A DNA stretch of 64,000 nucleotides from Ilex aquifolium (taxonomy: Eukaryota; Streptophyta; Magnoliopsida; Aquifoliales; Aquifoliaceae), in NCBI GenBank assembly GCA_951799425.1, contig OX637391.1:10240551-10304550 (forward strand), given 5' to 3'. The notes below the pieces were generated by a model. The model searched no databases. It was not told the DNA's origin and saw only the letters and a list, made by a program, of their open reading frames with translations. Positions 40,570-52,696 of the stretch are shown here, in pieces; the first letter of the stretch is position 1; every line of letters starts with the position of its first letter. A program made the translations under genes and the position numbers.

Positions 40570-42826
40570 GAGCATCTCCAAGGGGAGTTGTCATTTTTGG
40601 GGTGCTAAATGCCATTTTGTAACATTGAACAGTGTTTTGGCACCCCTGAATTATAAATTTGCTCCAATGGTAGGTGCCAAAATGAGGTGCAATTTTAATA
40701 TTTTAATATTTTTTATTAAAAAATATAATTAAATTCAAATTTCAAAATTCAATTTTTTGTCCGCCGAAATTCAAATTTCAAAATTCAACCGCTAAAATGC
40801 GTATACACCAGAATTGGAAGACTTCATGCAAACTCATTGTCAGATCAAGGACAGTGTAACTCATTCTCAACTGCAGTCAGATCTTATCGAGCATTTGTGG
40901 GAACGACATGACAACTAATAATTTCAATTTCAAGTTGTATTTTCAATTCCAATTTCAAGTTGTATTTTCAATTCCAATTTCAATTTCAACTTGTATTTTC
41001 AATTCATAGCTTTTCATAAATAATAGCGACTACAAATTAAAAAATAATAGCAACATAATAAAATAATGACTACAAATTAAAAAATTATAGCAACATAATA
41101 AATAACGACTAAAAATTATAACCCCGTTTTTTCATAATATCTTTCTTCAAGTTATTCCAGTATGTTGCAGAAATTGGGTTCATTCCAGTAGTGTCAGTTT
41201 CCATGATTTTCATTTCATTCTGCATTTCATTCTGTTGCACCTGTCTTTCTTCAATTTCTAACTGTCTACGATGTTGCTCCAATGCTATCTCCTGTTGAGC
41301 ATAAATTTTGTCGTGTCGCTTAACTTTTTGTCGTTTCATTTCCATTCTTTAATTCCAGTGGTGATTATCTAGTGATGCTTCAACACCGGTTTGTTTCTCT
41401 TTGTTTTTAAGTTGTTTCTTCGAAGCCTTTTTGTCAAATGGCCTATCGAGGTTGGTAGTGGACAAGGGTTCAGTGTCATTCCCTAAATATGGAGTTGAAT
41501 AGCAAGATTCAACATGAGTTGATTCAACAGGACTACCAGCTGAATGGGTTTTTGCTCTCTTATTGCTGGTGAGATTATCAGTCCATTTCCGCTCCATTTT
41601 TTAATATATTCCAACAATGCTCGTATTGAAATGGTTTTCCAATGATCTTAGCAAACATTTCTTTCGCGTCATCAACCTGAAAAACATATGAAATTATTCA
41701 GTCAATAGTTCAAATATCAAATCATAGTAGTGTCTAAATTAAAAGTTTAATCATTACATTATTTTGCTCGGTGTGTCCACTTTGTCGCAGTCTTTCAATT
41801 TGACTATAAAAACCGATAAATTTGCCGCATTTTACATTTATATCAGTCCAACGACTTTTAATAAAAGCTTGTGAACGCTCTTCTTGATTGCCTCCATGAA
41901 GTTCTAAGTATTTCAATATTCTTTGCCAGAAAGCACCACCTTGTTGTTCATTCCCAGTAATTGCATCTTTATTCGTGTTAAGTCACGCAGACACATTTAA
42001 TTTATCTTCTTCTAGAGAGAAGTTCTTTGTCCTTTGCGATTTTTTTACTCTTTGAGTGGCTTCATTTTGTACTGGCGTCAATACTGTGGGATTAGTCTGC
42101 ATAGCATTATCATATAAATCGGTGTCGTTCATAAGTAAATTAATGAAAGAACCGTCAAATTGCGAATCAATCTACAAAAAAAAAAAAATTATAATCAATT
42201 TAAAGAATGAGCATAAAATAATCAATTAAAAAATAAATAAAATTACTCTTAATTAAAACAAATAAATCTGCCATAAATTATAAACAAATTATAAATTATA
42301 AATTAAAACAAGAACAATGGTGGCAGATGTAATTATAAATTACAACGTCTACCCCTTCCCCTTAAATAAAACGCTGTCTACCCTTCCCCTTCCCCAGATC
42401 GATTGTTTCCCCTTCCTCCCCTTCCCCCTGCGCCTTTTGCAACTTACAACGGCAAGGGAGAAGTACACCAACGGATTGATAGGGAGCAGTACACCAACGA
42501 CAAGGGTTCAGGGAAGCTAGAGTTTTCGATATCAAAGGCAAGGGTTTACAAATTTGGGGATTTTCAGGCAAGCCTCTTTCCCCTTTCCTCTCTCTGTATT
42601 TTTATAGAATTTTTGAGTTGAATATAGCCGTTGAGAACACCAACGGCTCTTTTGCAACCTCTCAATTCTCTCTCCAAAGTTGCCAAATATGCCACCCCAA
42701 AACCCTTGATGTTATTTTGCCACCTCTGATGCCACCCCCATTGGAGTCCGAATTTTTGAAGTTGGGGTGACATTTTAGCGGTTATGGGGATACCACCCTT
42801 GATGGCAACTCCCGTTGGAGATGCTC
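40570..42826 (-). mobile_element. PIF/Harbinger derivative carrying only ORF1
   Basis: The left end gagcatctccaaggggagtt and the inverted right end (aactcccgttggagatgctc) are matching termini. They are flanked by TTA on both sides (40567-40569 and 42827-42829), the 3-bp duplication of PIF/Harbinger. It encodes a broken Myb-like ORF1 but no DDE transposase, so it would need one in trans. Confidence 0.88.
41109..42174 (-). pseudogene. PIF/Harbinger ORF1 (Myb/SANT-like DNA-binding protein), broken
   Basis: Reading leftward from about 42174: a variable N-terminal part, then FSLEEDKLNVSA with an in-frame TGA (about 41982) where the family has Trp, then NTNKDAITGNEQQGGAFWQR and SRWTDINVKCGKFIGFYSQI of the trihelix-like domain. 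An intron follows near 41748-41680, then DDAKEMFAKIIGKPFQYEHC, a frameshift, a Ser/Lys-rich linker from 41597, and a C-terminal Gln/Glu-rich helix (41345-41109). ORF1 proteins help the Harbinger transposase reach the nucleus and bind the ends. The nonsense codon and frameshift make it inactive. Confidence 0.82.
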
Positions 42827-42885
42827 TTAGATCCCTTGTCCATATGGTGACTTGCTAGTACTTTATCATTATAGGTGTTCACCAG

Positions 42886-43410
42886 CAGGGGCGGAGCTAC
42901 ATGTAAAGGGCTGGGGCAGTTGCCCCCACTGAATATTGAGTAAAAGTCCATGTATTGTTATAAGTTCAAAACTTTAAAGAATGTTGCCGTCTCATAAATT
43001 CAAAGGTTTATATGTTACCCCCATAAATTCTTAGAAATTTATATAGTGTCCTAGTTGTTTTTATTTTTGGTAGGTCAGTGGTCCACTCGCTCCCTTAATT
43101 AATCTACGAAGACATATATTTTAATTGAGTAAAATAAATGTAAAATACTCTTACGCATACATATTTATCAAAGACAATATCGTCTGAATTGATATTAATT
43201 TCTTGATTTTTACGTAATAGTTAAATCTTAGATCTTAATATTTTTTTTATATTTTAGCTTAAGAATTCTTCATTTGAAAATAATTTGAAAGTTTACCTTA
43301 ATAAACTTTTTCGAACGGAGGTTCGAAAAGTTTTTTTTTTAATACCATTTGGTTATGTTTTTTGCTCATATTTTTGCCCCCACTAAAATGGATATCCGGC
43401 TCCGCCCCTG
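42886..43410. mobile_element. hAT-type MITE, 525 bp
   Basis: Terminal repeats caggggcggagc at 42886 and inverted at 43399-43410 are followed inside by related tgcccccact blocks. A perfect 8-bp duplication TTCACCAG lies at 42878-42885 and 43411-43418. There is no transposase. Confidence 0.92.
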
Positions 43411-43605
43411 TTCACCAGAAAATATGATTTTTTTGTCTTCCTACTCGATACTTTGCGGAAAATTTTTTTATTGGCCTACCCTATCCGATCAAGTGTGGTA
43501 TTACTACCCGACTTTCGCCCAAATTAATCGGGTAGAAAATCGGGTGAACACTTTTGTAATTATTGTATTTGTAGAACAATTATAATGGATTGATGTTTAT
43601 GTTTT

Positions 43606-43607
<2 letters not shown>

Positions 43608-43639
<32 letters not shown>
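43608..43639. repeat. (AT)n microsatellite
   Basis: An uninterrupted AT dinucleotide run of about 30 bp. Confidence 0.9.
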
Positions 43640-43644
<5 letters not shown>

Positions 43645-44454
43645 ATACCGGTAGGGTAGGGTAAGAATACGAAAATTAATGGTTATTCTGCATTCCTACC
43701 AGATTTAATCGGAAGACCAAAAACTCTTCCGCATTTCTACCTGATTTTTTTGGCTAGCTGTTCAATAGGGTCAAGTAGGATAGAAAATTACGACTAATCG
43801 AAAATTTGAACACCTCTATTTATTGTAAAAAAAAATAAAATGAATTGCTAGGAGACATAACAAGCCTACTTGCACTTTTAATTTTTCTTTTGGTCTTGTG
43901 GTCAAGAGTGTTCGGGTTAATTTATCTGTCTTTCAAGTAATTCTATTTTCGATCTGATCAAATATATCATTCATGCCAAAATTAAAAAATTGACGATTAA
44001 TAAATCCTTTATCATTCTAAATTAAAAAATTCACGATTAAGAGAATTATCAAATTCCAAATTAACAGCTCTGTCTTGTCTCTATTACACTACGCTCCGGA
44101 TTACTTTTCCTTTTAAGGCGACGCCGCGATAGGCGGGTGGAAAGAGTGATGTTAAAGCATTGAAGGGCAAATGGCCCTAATACATGTGGACCGTTCTTCA
44201 TTTGGTGGTCAAAAAGGTTCAAATTGAAAGGAGACAAGATTATCGAAATTACGGAATCTTTAACAATCTTTTTTCACATTTTCAAATTATTATTAGATAT
44301 TATGCTCTTTTTTCTGTTAATTATAAATTAAAATGAGGGTAAAAAAGAGTACAAAAAAATATAATCAAGCATCGAGACTTGATGCTTGCCCAGATACCAT
44401 ATAAGGTAATTCTCAATCCAATCTAATAAATTTGAAGTAACTCGTAGATATTAA

Positions 44455-44809
44455 GAGCATCTCCAATAGACTCTTTATTCTCACTTAACTCTTTATTTTA
44501 GAGAGTTATTCACCAAAAATCAAGGTTCAATGGACTTTCTATTTAGACTAGCTAAAATATAGAGTCTTATTTGGCTCTTTACATTTGGAGAGCTCAATTC
44601 ACTCACTATTTTATTTTTAATGAATGAAAAGATGACACACGTACATTCTTCATTAAATACTATTTATTGTTTAACTATTTTTCTACTAGAATAAAGAGTC
44701 CATTGGGATTGTTTAAAATATTTCTATTTTCAAAATTTTATCAAAGATCGATACTTTCTATTTTCAAAAAAGTTTCTCTCTAAAATAGAGAGTACTATTG
44801 GAGATGCTC
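44455..44809. mobile_element. Tourist-like MITE, 355 bp
   Basis: Ends gagcatctccaatag and the inverted ctattggagatgctc are flanked by TAA at 44452-44454 and 44810-44812. The TIR is close to that of the PIF/Harbinger derivative at 40.6 kb, so that family could mobilise it. It is non-coding. Confidence 0.9.
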
Positions 44810-44812
44810 TAA

Positions 44813-47512
44813 ATAGACTAGGATACAAAAAAAAACGAAAATCATCCCACAATTCATGAGGCTAAGCAAGCAATATGTCAATTTATTCACACTGCCCTCT
44901 TCCAATGGCGTCATTTACGCCATCTAATGATGATTCGTCCCGAAGACTTCCACCCTAAGGATGATTTGCAAGATTTTGTTTCATATTCTGGAAGCATTTT
45001 TGCTAATGCAAGCTTTGCTGAAGCCAATTCCATGCAACATTCATCCATTGAATCCTCGTATTCTAAGTTGTGCACATCATCCTCTTTGTCAACTTCATCT
45101 CCTTTGCTTTCCATTTCTTCACTATGAGTCTATTTGGCTTACAAATACATTTTGACAAAGGTTTGTTGACTGCTCTAAAGTCCAGCATGGTGAGCTTGAA
45201 GATGAGTGATTTACATGTTCCATCTCAACCTGTTTGATGTTTTTCTTGGTTATGGATTGAAGTTGATTAGGTAGATTCGAGGAAGGTTCAGAATGGTCTT
45301 ATTCTCATAACACTGTGAATTGATTTTCAAGTGGAACTTTTGTGGTAAGGGATGGAGACTCATCTCTTGGGCTAGCAGTTCCTTTCACCAATGTAGGAGA
45401 AAATAATTGATTCTTGTTTGCACCTGCTGAGTGTAAGGTACTTCCTGTTTTCTTCCTTAAATCTCTTTCGCCTGTAGGAGTAAAGTTGTTATGTGATTGA
45501 TCCAAATTGGGATTAGTTGTTGTTTGTGGTATTTCAAATATAGTAAATTACTTATTGAAAATTTTGATTTAAAACTTGTAATGTATAACAAAACAGTAAC
45601 AATCAAATGCGAAACAGTTACACAGAAAATTGAAACAGTTACAGAAGAATTAACGAAACAATTACACGTAACTGTTTGTCTAACCAATATAAATACTAAC
45701 CCGGTTGCAGAACAGAAACTGTTATTGAACTTTAAGTAGATCAAGACTAGTGTTTGACACTATCTCTTTAAGACAGATTTCGCCCCCACACACGGTGCTT
45801 ATGGAATATCAAGTGTCTGTCTCCTAGGATACAATGATCTTCACACGAGTAGAAGTAGCACTCCAATCTACCCGTCCAGCGAATCAGAAATTGTGTTGTG
45901 TACTCTCTAAAATGCAAACTGTCTTAATGATGTATGAGATTGCCTTAAATGACTAAGAACGTATTTGATGAATTGGATGCAAAATGATTATGTTACTGAG
46001 TTATTTATAGAGAGAATGGTGACTGATCTAGACAGTCACCATCTAAACGAATGCAACCCAGCAGACACATGCAGCCAGAAAATACCACTTGTGTAACTAT
46101 TCTCTATGAACATACACAATTCAAAATTTCGGACTGGAGTGAAGGAAAAAAAAAATTCGAACCAATACGATCCAATGGATACCGAAAATTAAATTTCGGA
46201 TTAAGAAATTCACGCCCAATTAATTAAAGATTTCTCCACAAAGATAGGGTTTGATCTAAACCAACCCGGCCGGGTCGGGGTGTGGTGTGCGTGTTTGGTA
46301 GAATCGAAGACATGTAAGCGCTTGTTCCACTCATAAAATTGTGGTACCCCTTGGGACCCAATCACAGAGAGCAAATTTGGCCTATATATGCCCATGTAAA
46401 ACTTGTTCCTCAACCAATGTGGGATTGGTGTCAAATCCCACATTACACAACTTTTATTTCCACATTTCAAGAGGGTTACTTTGGAGCCTATTTTCTAATT
46501 CATTTCTTACTCGATTTGAGCAAGTGAATATACTACGTTTTTCTCCTCACGGAGTAGAATATAAACCCACGAAAATTTACTCGAAACAACGAACGGATAC
46601 CACTTTAATTTAAGCTCAAAGTCGACCAAAAATTCAGTTTTTACACTTAAAAATTGTTTTGTAAAACTGTTTTGGTCCAACAGTTGCGAGTTTTTTCTTG
46701 TTGGTCACTCTTCTTGGTTTCCTTTGCTGGATTAGAAGCCACAAACCAAAGGTTTCTTCCTCTTTATTTTGAAGTTTGTGAATCTGCCCTTGGTGCCTTT
46801 GTGCTACTTGTTCTTGTTGAGATCCTATGGTAGTAGCTTGTGATGTGTTGCTAATTTCGGTGTCATGACTAGGATGATCACAACTAAAACATATCTTCTT
46901 TAAGGCCTTCATACATGACCAATTGTTTGTGTTTACCAATCTTTGGTTAAAATATCTTTATATTTCAAGATCAATATCAGATTCAGAATTACTTCTCATA
47001 TCTTTTTCAGAATCACTATATTCTAATAGTATCTCATCATGATCATCGCAAAATGAAATCGTCATCGACATCCTTATTTTGTATGTTTTCAAACGATATT
47101 ACCCGTTAGCTCGGAACAAACACGAGATCGAGATCAGTCCTATCGAATGGGTGCGTACCATAAACTTGAACAACTACAGGGACATTCTCAATGGATTCTT
47201 CTAGTTGAAATGTATCATTTGGAATAAAAAATTAATCATCACTGACATCTACCATAAACTTGAACATCTACTGTAGGTTGCTCGGGTATATCTCATCTCA
47301 TCATTCTAACATGGTATAATTATTCAATAGAAAAAAAAATGAATAAAGTATACTCCACTTTTTTATCTGGGATAATTATTACGTAACATGGATGAGTAAT
47401 TATTTAATTGTGTGGGATCCACTTATTTACTTATTGTCTAATTAATAGACGATTATACCATGCCAACGTGATAACTTGGTATAACCATGATATCCAATAT
47501 TTTCTCCTAATA
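44813..47512. other. Degenerate region, no assignable gene
   Basis: Several minus-strand frames have protein-like pieces but are broken: 45114-44911 (acidic, then LASAKLALAKMLPEYE), 45505-45305, and 46939-46634. A minus-strand stretch near 47200-47110 reads NDTFQLEESIENVPVVVQVY, which may be transposon-derived. None was recognised. A tgtgggat...atcccaca inverted pair near 46419-46443 looks like common repeat debris. Confidence 0.4.
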
Positions 47513-47652
47513 CTAATCATATATGCTTCTTTTTCCCAAAAAAACTGGGATCAAACCGGCCACATGCAATCAAACTAGGACCGCCTCATGTAGGCATCGC
47601 CTCTAGGCTGGAAACAAAAGTCCGAGTCCAATAATGCTTCAAGAATCACCGA
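47513..47652 (-). pseudogene. GT47 glycosyltransferase fragment (third copy)
   Basis: About 140 bp align with the GT47 genes across the family signature, for example agtccgagtccaataatgct and gcatcgcctctaggctg. On the minus strand it reads pieces of ILEALLDSDFCFQPRGDAYM and then FDCM, with an in-frame stop and an indel. On the right it ends abruptly at a repeat beginning taggaagcacggatac. Orientation is the same as both intact GT47 genes. It is closer to the 58.8-kb copy than to the 19-kb copy. Confidence 0.85.
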
Positions 47653-49200
47653 CTAGGAAGCACGGATACTCGTGGGGGGAAGTTGTGGCAGTGTCAGACA
47701 TGTGTCGGACACGGATACGCGTGTCTGACACTTTTAGAAGTGTCCTGAACAGTGGGTTTTTTTTTTTTTGGTCGGATACGTGAGGGACATGGCAGGATAC
47801 GACTGGATATTTTTTGTTATTTTAAAAACTTAGGGGGCCAAAATGAAAAAAAAAAGGGTTTCATACGTAGTTTGGCTTAAAAAGAAAAAACAAAAGGGAA
47901 AAGGCATCGGTGAACGACCAGTTCGACATTGTTAGAGAGAGAGAGAGAGAGAGAAGAGAAGAGGAGAACGATCGAGAGGACCAGAGGAGGAGAAAAAGAA
48001 GGAGAGGGAAGAGGAAAAATTTAAGTCTCTTTTACACGTAATTGAGCAAAAATTTAAGTCAAAAATTTAATTTAGTACATACCACTCTAATGAATTAAAT
48101 CGTATTAAAATCCTTTCATAAAGTCTCGAATCCTCCTGAGAGGCTGAGAGCCAATTTCTTCAATTCTTCATCTAATTTTTTTCCTTTCTCTTTTTTTTTT
48201 TTTTTAAGTTTCTCTTCAGCCATGAGTCTCATTCCCTCATATTTTCATCTCATTTCAAATCTTTCACTATTTAAATTTCAACCGATGTTTCTTATAAATA
48301 AGATCATATCCTTAATTTTTTGTCTTGCTCTGTCGATGCTTATTTTTCAAAGTTCATTAAATACCTAACCCTTGATTGATAAAAAATAATTACGTCAAAA
48401 AAAATAAAGTTTGTTAGCATAAAAGAAGTGTTACCCAATACAAAAAATGAAAATGTTTCTTGGGGTCACCTTCTCTAAATTTAATCTCTGCGCGTGGAGA
48501 GAAGACTTTGCGTGTGGGTCCAAGGGTCCAAGTTGACTATCGATCACAGGTCCAAATAGGCTTAGTTGGGGGTTTGTGGGTTATATAAAAAAAAAAAACC
48601 AACATCCCATATGGATTTACATGTATGGTTCACCCACAAAATTCGGTTTAAAATGCAGTAATTGTTAATCGATCTCTGGGAAGTATAAAGAAAGACAAGT
48701 GAGATTGATACTGCAATAGAAATTACTGTAATTCGATCTAGCAGAGTAATTAAAGACGAAAGATTAATTGAGATGCGTGCAAATTGATTCGATCACCCCT
48801 GACCGTTAAAAAAAAAAATTTGCCGTCAAAGGTTTGGAATACAATGAATGGGTGAGTGAGATGCTCACAGTAAATTTTCTACATTACCACAATCATTAGA
48901 AGACACAAAAAACACCATTGATTGCCTGAATTACCAGATGGAACTTGGGCAACAAAATGTGGAGAAATAGGTAATCTATTTCTTATTCCTTTTCAAACAC
49001 TTTTTCATAACTTCACATCCTCAATTTCCAACAAATTTGGAAGGACTTATAGAACCAATTGTCAACCCAGACTATTATCCTGAATTCTGTGCAATGCGGT
49101 CATTCCAAAGGAAATTAAATCCACTTTATTGAAATGCCATTGTACAAGGCACCCGAGCTAGATGGTAAGTACACCACCTTATTTTTTTTAGTTTAACTGT
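47653..49200. other. Repeat-derived DNA with no gene
   Basis: It starts with a repeat rich in cggatacg / tgtcagacatgtgtcggac motifs (47655-47800), resembling the end of a common plant hAT-type repeat that cut the GT47 fragment. A (GA)n tract lies at about 47936-47960. The rest is AT-rich with no assignment. Confidence 0.5.
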
Positions 49201-49830
49201 TAGGGTGTCTGGATCAGTTTATGCGCACCTCGACTAATCCCCTCCCCGATCCAGTTAAAGACAAGTTAACTAGGGAATTCATGAGGTATGTCCTCCACCT
49301 TTTGTATAACATGCAAATGATCTCCAAAGACAATATGCAACAAGACGGACAGTAAAATAAGAAATTTCTGGTGGAGAACCGATAAGGAGAGGCATGCCAC
49401 GACAATTAAGTTGGAAGAAGATTTAATCTGTAACCCTAAATCAACTAGAATTTTGGGGTTCAAAAAGATACAAGACATAAATCACTCGTTGATGGCAAAA
49501 CTGGTTGTAGTTACTTGCAAACAACTCGAAGTTGTGGACTCAATAACTGAATAGGAAGTATTACTTCAGAAATCCCATCTTTCATGTCCATAAGCAACCG
49601 CAGGACATACTAATTTGGCAATCGATTCTAGGATCCAAATCGCTAATTGAGAAAGGTGCCCACTACGTTGTTGGAGATAGGAAATCCATTAACGATTGGA
49701 GACTGGACTGAGCCATGGGTTCCCAATTTGCCTACATTAAAAGTTGAATTACAGCATAACAAGAAGACATTACCCAGGGTGATGATTGAAATAATAGACA
49801 CAACAACAAGCACCTAGAACTGAAGCTTGC
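49201..49830 (+). pseudogene. LINE (L1-like) reverse transcriptase 3' fragment
   Basis: The + strand reads, with frameshifts, NKIRNFWWRTDKERHATTIK, then TRILGFKKIQDINHSLMAKL, then VVGDRKSIN followed by a Trp-containing segment and NLPTL. These match the post-RT region of plant L1 LINEs (GLGFR...DFN.ALLAK and VGNG.SI..W.D.W). Stops and shifts are present throughout. A sister fragment at 61.4 kb shares this sequence. Confidence 0.8.
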
Positions 49831-52308
49831 TCATATCTCATTCTTTTCTTCGACAGTTTGTAGTACCTGATAAATTCAGGAGACGTGTCCATATTATGAG
49901 GAGACAAATGCCAAAAGTTGATAGCTAACATGGCAATAGGGCCCGACAAGGTCCAATTGGACTGGTATGGATAACAATGCACGACTCGATGCCCCCAAGG
50001 TGCAACACCCTATGTGTGACGCCTCCAGGCATGACAATCAAGGTGCGACGCCCCCAAACGTGACACCCCCCGTGCAACGCCCCCTCGCGCAACACCACAA
50101 CAGGGAGAAATACATCCCCATCGCATGGGAAGTGGCAAAATAGACCCTTCACCAAAGGTGAACAAAAGTAGAATCACAGAAGTCTAGGGACAATCTTTGC
50201 GACATTCGCCTCCCTCACCGCGGGAGTTGTATCCTCCACCTATTGGACACTATTGTTTCACTGACCCACTTGACTAATAATAGGGGTCCCCACCTAGGGA
50301 CAAGGTAGTATGACCCTACTCAAGGGAGAACTGAACAACGAGGGTGATCAAGTTTGGCCTGGGACAGGGTCTCGAATGTTTAGTTTAGTCGAGCTTTCAC
50401 TACCCATTGGGATGTGCTTGACTGAAATCCGGATAGATTCCTAAGATAATTGAGGTTATTGGTTAGAATCAACATATGAAATGATAAGACATGTAAATTG
50501 GTGGCTGAAAGACCGAAACTATGTAAGTTTTTTCTATCGAGCACCTCGACAAAGGTCCAGAGGAAGGGTTCAGAAAAGGAAGGGAGAACTGCAGGTAGCA
50601 GCGCGTTAGGGGCATCGCAAACATGGCCTTCTCGAGGTCATGGTCCTGCGGTGACTAATCATAGTCATGGACCTTGGGAGCCCCTTCCACTTTCGTTGTC
50701 GCACCCTCCTCAAAGCCACGCCTAGGCTACGTTTGGGTAAACATCACATCTGCTTAGTTAATGTGGGGACACGTGGCTTGCGTTTAATGGTCACTGGTAT
50801 CGACATGATCAAGGCAGTTGTGGGTTGGCGTGAGTGGTAGGAGGTTGCGATGGGCAGCTTTTCAGGCAGCACAACCTGCCCGAACACTATACTATAAATA
50901 CCCACATTACTTGCCTATTGCGGAGGATGAAAAAATTCTGGTTGGAGAGAACATTTCACCTACCCTCTGCCCAATCGGTTCGTTCCTTTATTAATAGGCT
51001 ATTTGAGTTCCTTCCATCTCATCCGCTCATCTTATTCATCCCTTTTGATTTACTCTTGACATAGACACGTGTGATAGCCTCTTTTAACTCTTCACCTACA
51101 CAGTTCAATCTATCTTAAAGCTACAACTCTCAATTTGTCCAGATAGAATGACATAGATCCCTCATAAACAAGAACTTTGTCTTACAATGTTTCCTTTCCA
51201 AATTGTAAAAGCAAATAAAGATACACAATTCTAGTTTTTGGAGGAAGCTGATTAGAAGAAACTATGGAATGCATCAATTCATAGAAGACATAAGATGACC
51301 ATATGGAGAATGGCCATTAGATGTATCCTCATTAAAGGTCTCCTAGCCAGCAGAAAGACTATGTTAGACATCTTCCGCACTTTTTCCAATCGACATAGTG
51401 AAACTGATGTCCATCTTTTCTTTTTTCTTCCCATTGCTAGGAATGATTTGGTTTGCAAAATGGGGACTCCATATGCTAGGAATGATTTCTGTAACCTTAT
51501 GTTTCATTTGATACGATAGAAAAATGAAATGATGTAAAGTTGGAAGGATGAAAAATTGGAGAGAGAGATAAAATATCATGTTTGGTTAGAAATGAAAATA
51601 AGAAGAATGAAAAAGTGGATTGACGAACTTTCTTTTTCTGCTTCATTGTGCTTTAAAAAGTGTGTGACAGAGATAGATGGAGATAGAAAGGGTATGTGGC
51701 CCATGGGTTGGGTGTGTGTATTGGGAGAGGGTTAACAGACACAGGGTTTCGATCGTCATTGCAACATAACTTCATTTTTTTCAATCCTCCAATTTTTTGG
51801 ATCAAAGCATTCGTGTTGAAGCTTTCTATTTTTTGGAAGTGATCTCTATTTGCCCATCCTACCAGTTTATTGAAATAATTATCTGATGAGATCTTTGTTT
51901 ATGCATTTTTCGGTTCTCTGGAGAAGTGGTTTCTATTTGCTCATCCTAGCAGTATATTGAAATAATTATCTGACTAAATCTTTTTTTATGCACTTTCGAA
52001 CTGTAATTTCAATTTTTTCGATCAAACCACTCGTCTTGCATTTTCTCTGTTGGGGAAGTGAATATATTTGCCCATTCTACGAGTTTATCGAAACAATGAT
52101 CTAATCATCTAACACGATCTTTTTCTATGCACTTCGTTACTGTATCCAAGACTTCGACATGAATAGAAGACTGAAATTCATATGGGCCAGTGACATGAAG
52201 GATATCTGTGGTATGTTGCATTTCAGTTATACTATTCGCACATCTTCATTATTGTTCTACCACCCATCTTTTTAAATTTCTATAACTACCAATAAGTATT
52301 TGGTCCAA
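49831..52308. other. Unassigned region with possible old LTR remnant
   Basis: It has a GC-richer part (49975-50730) with repeated cgacgcccc/gtgacaccccc motifs and a TATA-like ctataaatac at about 50891, a layout that would fit an old LTR retroelement end. No terminal repeats or pol domains were found. A fragment near 51505-51600 (tttgatacgatagaaaaatg) resembles the terminus of the 5.4-kb MITE. Confidence 0.4.
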
Positions 52309-52313
52309 TGATA

Positions 52314-52644
52314 TGTTGAAAGAAAATAATAAACATGACTTTTCATGTTCTAGGAGTTATTTTTATGCATTTAGTTTTTTGTATTAGTGAGTCATCAATA
52401 TGGTATTAGTGGGGGACAAAGTAATTGTGGTATTTTAATTCTCCAAGTAATGGAGGAGTGGGGTCTTTATTATTGCATTATGTAGTGGAGTTATTTTATA
52501 TGTCATGTGTTATATATGAGTGTCTATATATATCCTATGTAATACATCCATTTGAATATGAGTGAATAGAAAGAGTTCTTCCTATCTTCAATAGTCTCTT
52601 CCATTATTTTTTGTGAGTGTGTGATAGTCCTCTAGATTCCAACA
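52314..52644 (+). repeat. 5' LTR of the copia element
   Basis: It begins tgttgaaagaaaataataaa and ends gattccaaca, 331 bp, differing from the 3' LTR at about three sites. Confidence 0.96.
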
Positions 52645-52647
52645 AAG

Positions 52648-52659
52648 TGGTATCAGAGC
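52648..52659 (+). other. Copia primer binding site (tRNA-iMet)
   Basis: tggtatcagagc, the standard plant copia primer site complementary to the initiator-Met tRNA 3' end, three bases after the LTR. Confidence 0.95.
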
Positions 52660-52696
52660 TAGGCTTGAGTGTTGAAAAAGAGAGAGTGAGAGAGAG

